This document shows positions 6,414 to 6,596 of a stretch of 6,596 bases of DNA, in pieces. Position numbers and translations under genes: made by a program. Below the pieces are notes generated by a model. It made no database searches, was not told the DNA's origin, and saw nothing but the letters and a program-made list of their open reading frames with translations. The stretch is from Nitrospirota bacterium (lineage in GTDB: Bacteria > Nitrospirota > Nitrospiria > Nitrospirales > Nitrospiraceae): positions 1 through 6,596 of the forward strand of contig JAIBHQ010000103.1 of assembly GCA_020028595.1 (NCBI GenBank), given 5' to 3'. Numbering within the stretch: position 1 is the stretch's first letter; each line of letters starts with the position of its first letter.

Positions 6414-6596
6414 ATGAAATACCTTCCGCAAGGAATGATGTTGGTCCTCATGTTTGTGATAAGCATCGCGATCATCGGCGCGCCGGTGCTCGCGCAGAAC
6501 GCCGTGGACTTTCCCGGCACGGTGCTCAAAGTCGATGACGCGGCCGGCAAGCTGACCGTAAAGAAGGACGGGACACGGTTCACCTTTGTCGTGGAC
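6414..6596 (+). CDS. Small exported protein of unknown function, 3' end missing
   Basis: The frame is open from the ATG at 6414 to the window edge (61 codons, no stop). A GGAAGG site at 6402-6407 lies 6 bp before the start. The N-terminus is a clear signal peptide: Lys2, a hydrophobic core at about 8-24, and a likely signal-peptidase I cleavage after VLA (25-27). The mature part begins QNAVDFPGTVLKVDDAAG and continues with alternating polar and hydrophobic residues (KLTVKKDGTRFTFVVD), which suggests a small beta-barrel or OB-like domain. This pattern resembles small periplasmic proteins of the DUF5666 or CusF-like kind, but too little is present to assign a family. The heptamer repeats lie just upstream. 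It may have its own promoter or be read from the trmI-dehydrogenase transcript. Confidence 0.7.
   Translation, partial: MKYLPQGMMLVLMFVISIAIIGAPVLAQNAVDFPGTVLKVDDAAGKLTVKKDGTRFTFVVD

Noticed and set aside
6197..6583. Minus-strand 128-codon open frame across the end of the dehydrogenase gene and the repeat
   Set aside because: It crosses two better-supported plus-strand genes; its Ser/Leu/Gln-containing stretch is merely the reverse reading of the heptamer array.

Overview
The window is GC-rich bacterial chromosome with dense, ordinary-looking coding and no sign of phage, plasmid, insertion-sequence or CRISPR content. It holds six well-supported protein genes plus the start of a seventh. The protein sequences (RpoD-like sigma factor, slipin/NfeD pair, TrmI, small exported protein) look like those of Nitrospirota, perhaps Nitrospira. 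That is an impression from family resemblance only and is not proven by the window; another GC-rich Gram-negative lineage is possible.

Left half (minus strand): a gene for an exported HtrA/Deg-type serine protease begins at 888 and runs off the left edge inside its PDZ region. Upstream of it, and read the same way, is a 420-residue sigma-70 factor with complete regions 2, 3 and 4. A perfect 11-bp inverted repeat lies between the two genes, 36 bp past the sigma-factor stop codon. The sigma factor is preceded by about 300 bp without a gene, which includes an AT-rich stretch that probably carries its promoter.

Middle (minus strand): a two-gene unit, nfeD then slipin. It encodes a membrane-bound ClpP-class serine protease and its usual stomatin-like partner. 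The genes are 19 bp apart and each has a strong Shine-Dalgarno site. A near-consensus sigma-70 promoter (TTGACT, 17 bp, TATGAT) lies in the 101-bp divergent gap upstream of nfeD.

Right half (plus strand): trmI (tRNA m1A58 methyltransferase, GTG start) overlaps a short-chain dehydrogenase gene by the 4-bp ATGA junction, so the two are very likely co-transcribed and translationally coupled. After them comes a 28-bp array of four AGTNCTG heptamers, then the first 61 codons of a small exported protein cut by the right edge.

Functionally the window mixes transcription initiation, envelope proteolysis and membrane quality control (HtrA, NfeD/slipin) and tRNA modification. I found no clearly new biological system. 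The points most worth a second look are the heptamer array, the TrmI-dehydrogenase coupling, and the class of the sigma factor, which lacks region 1.1.
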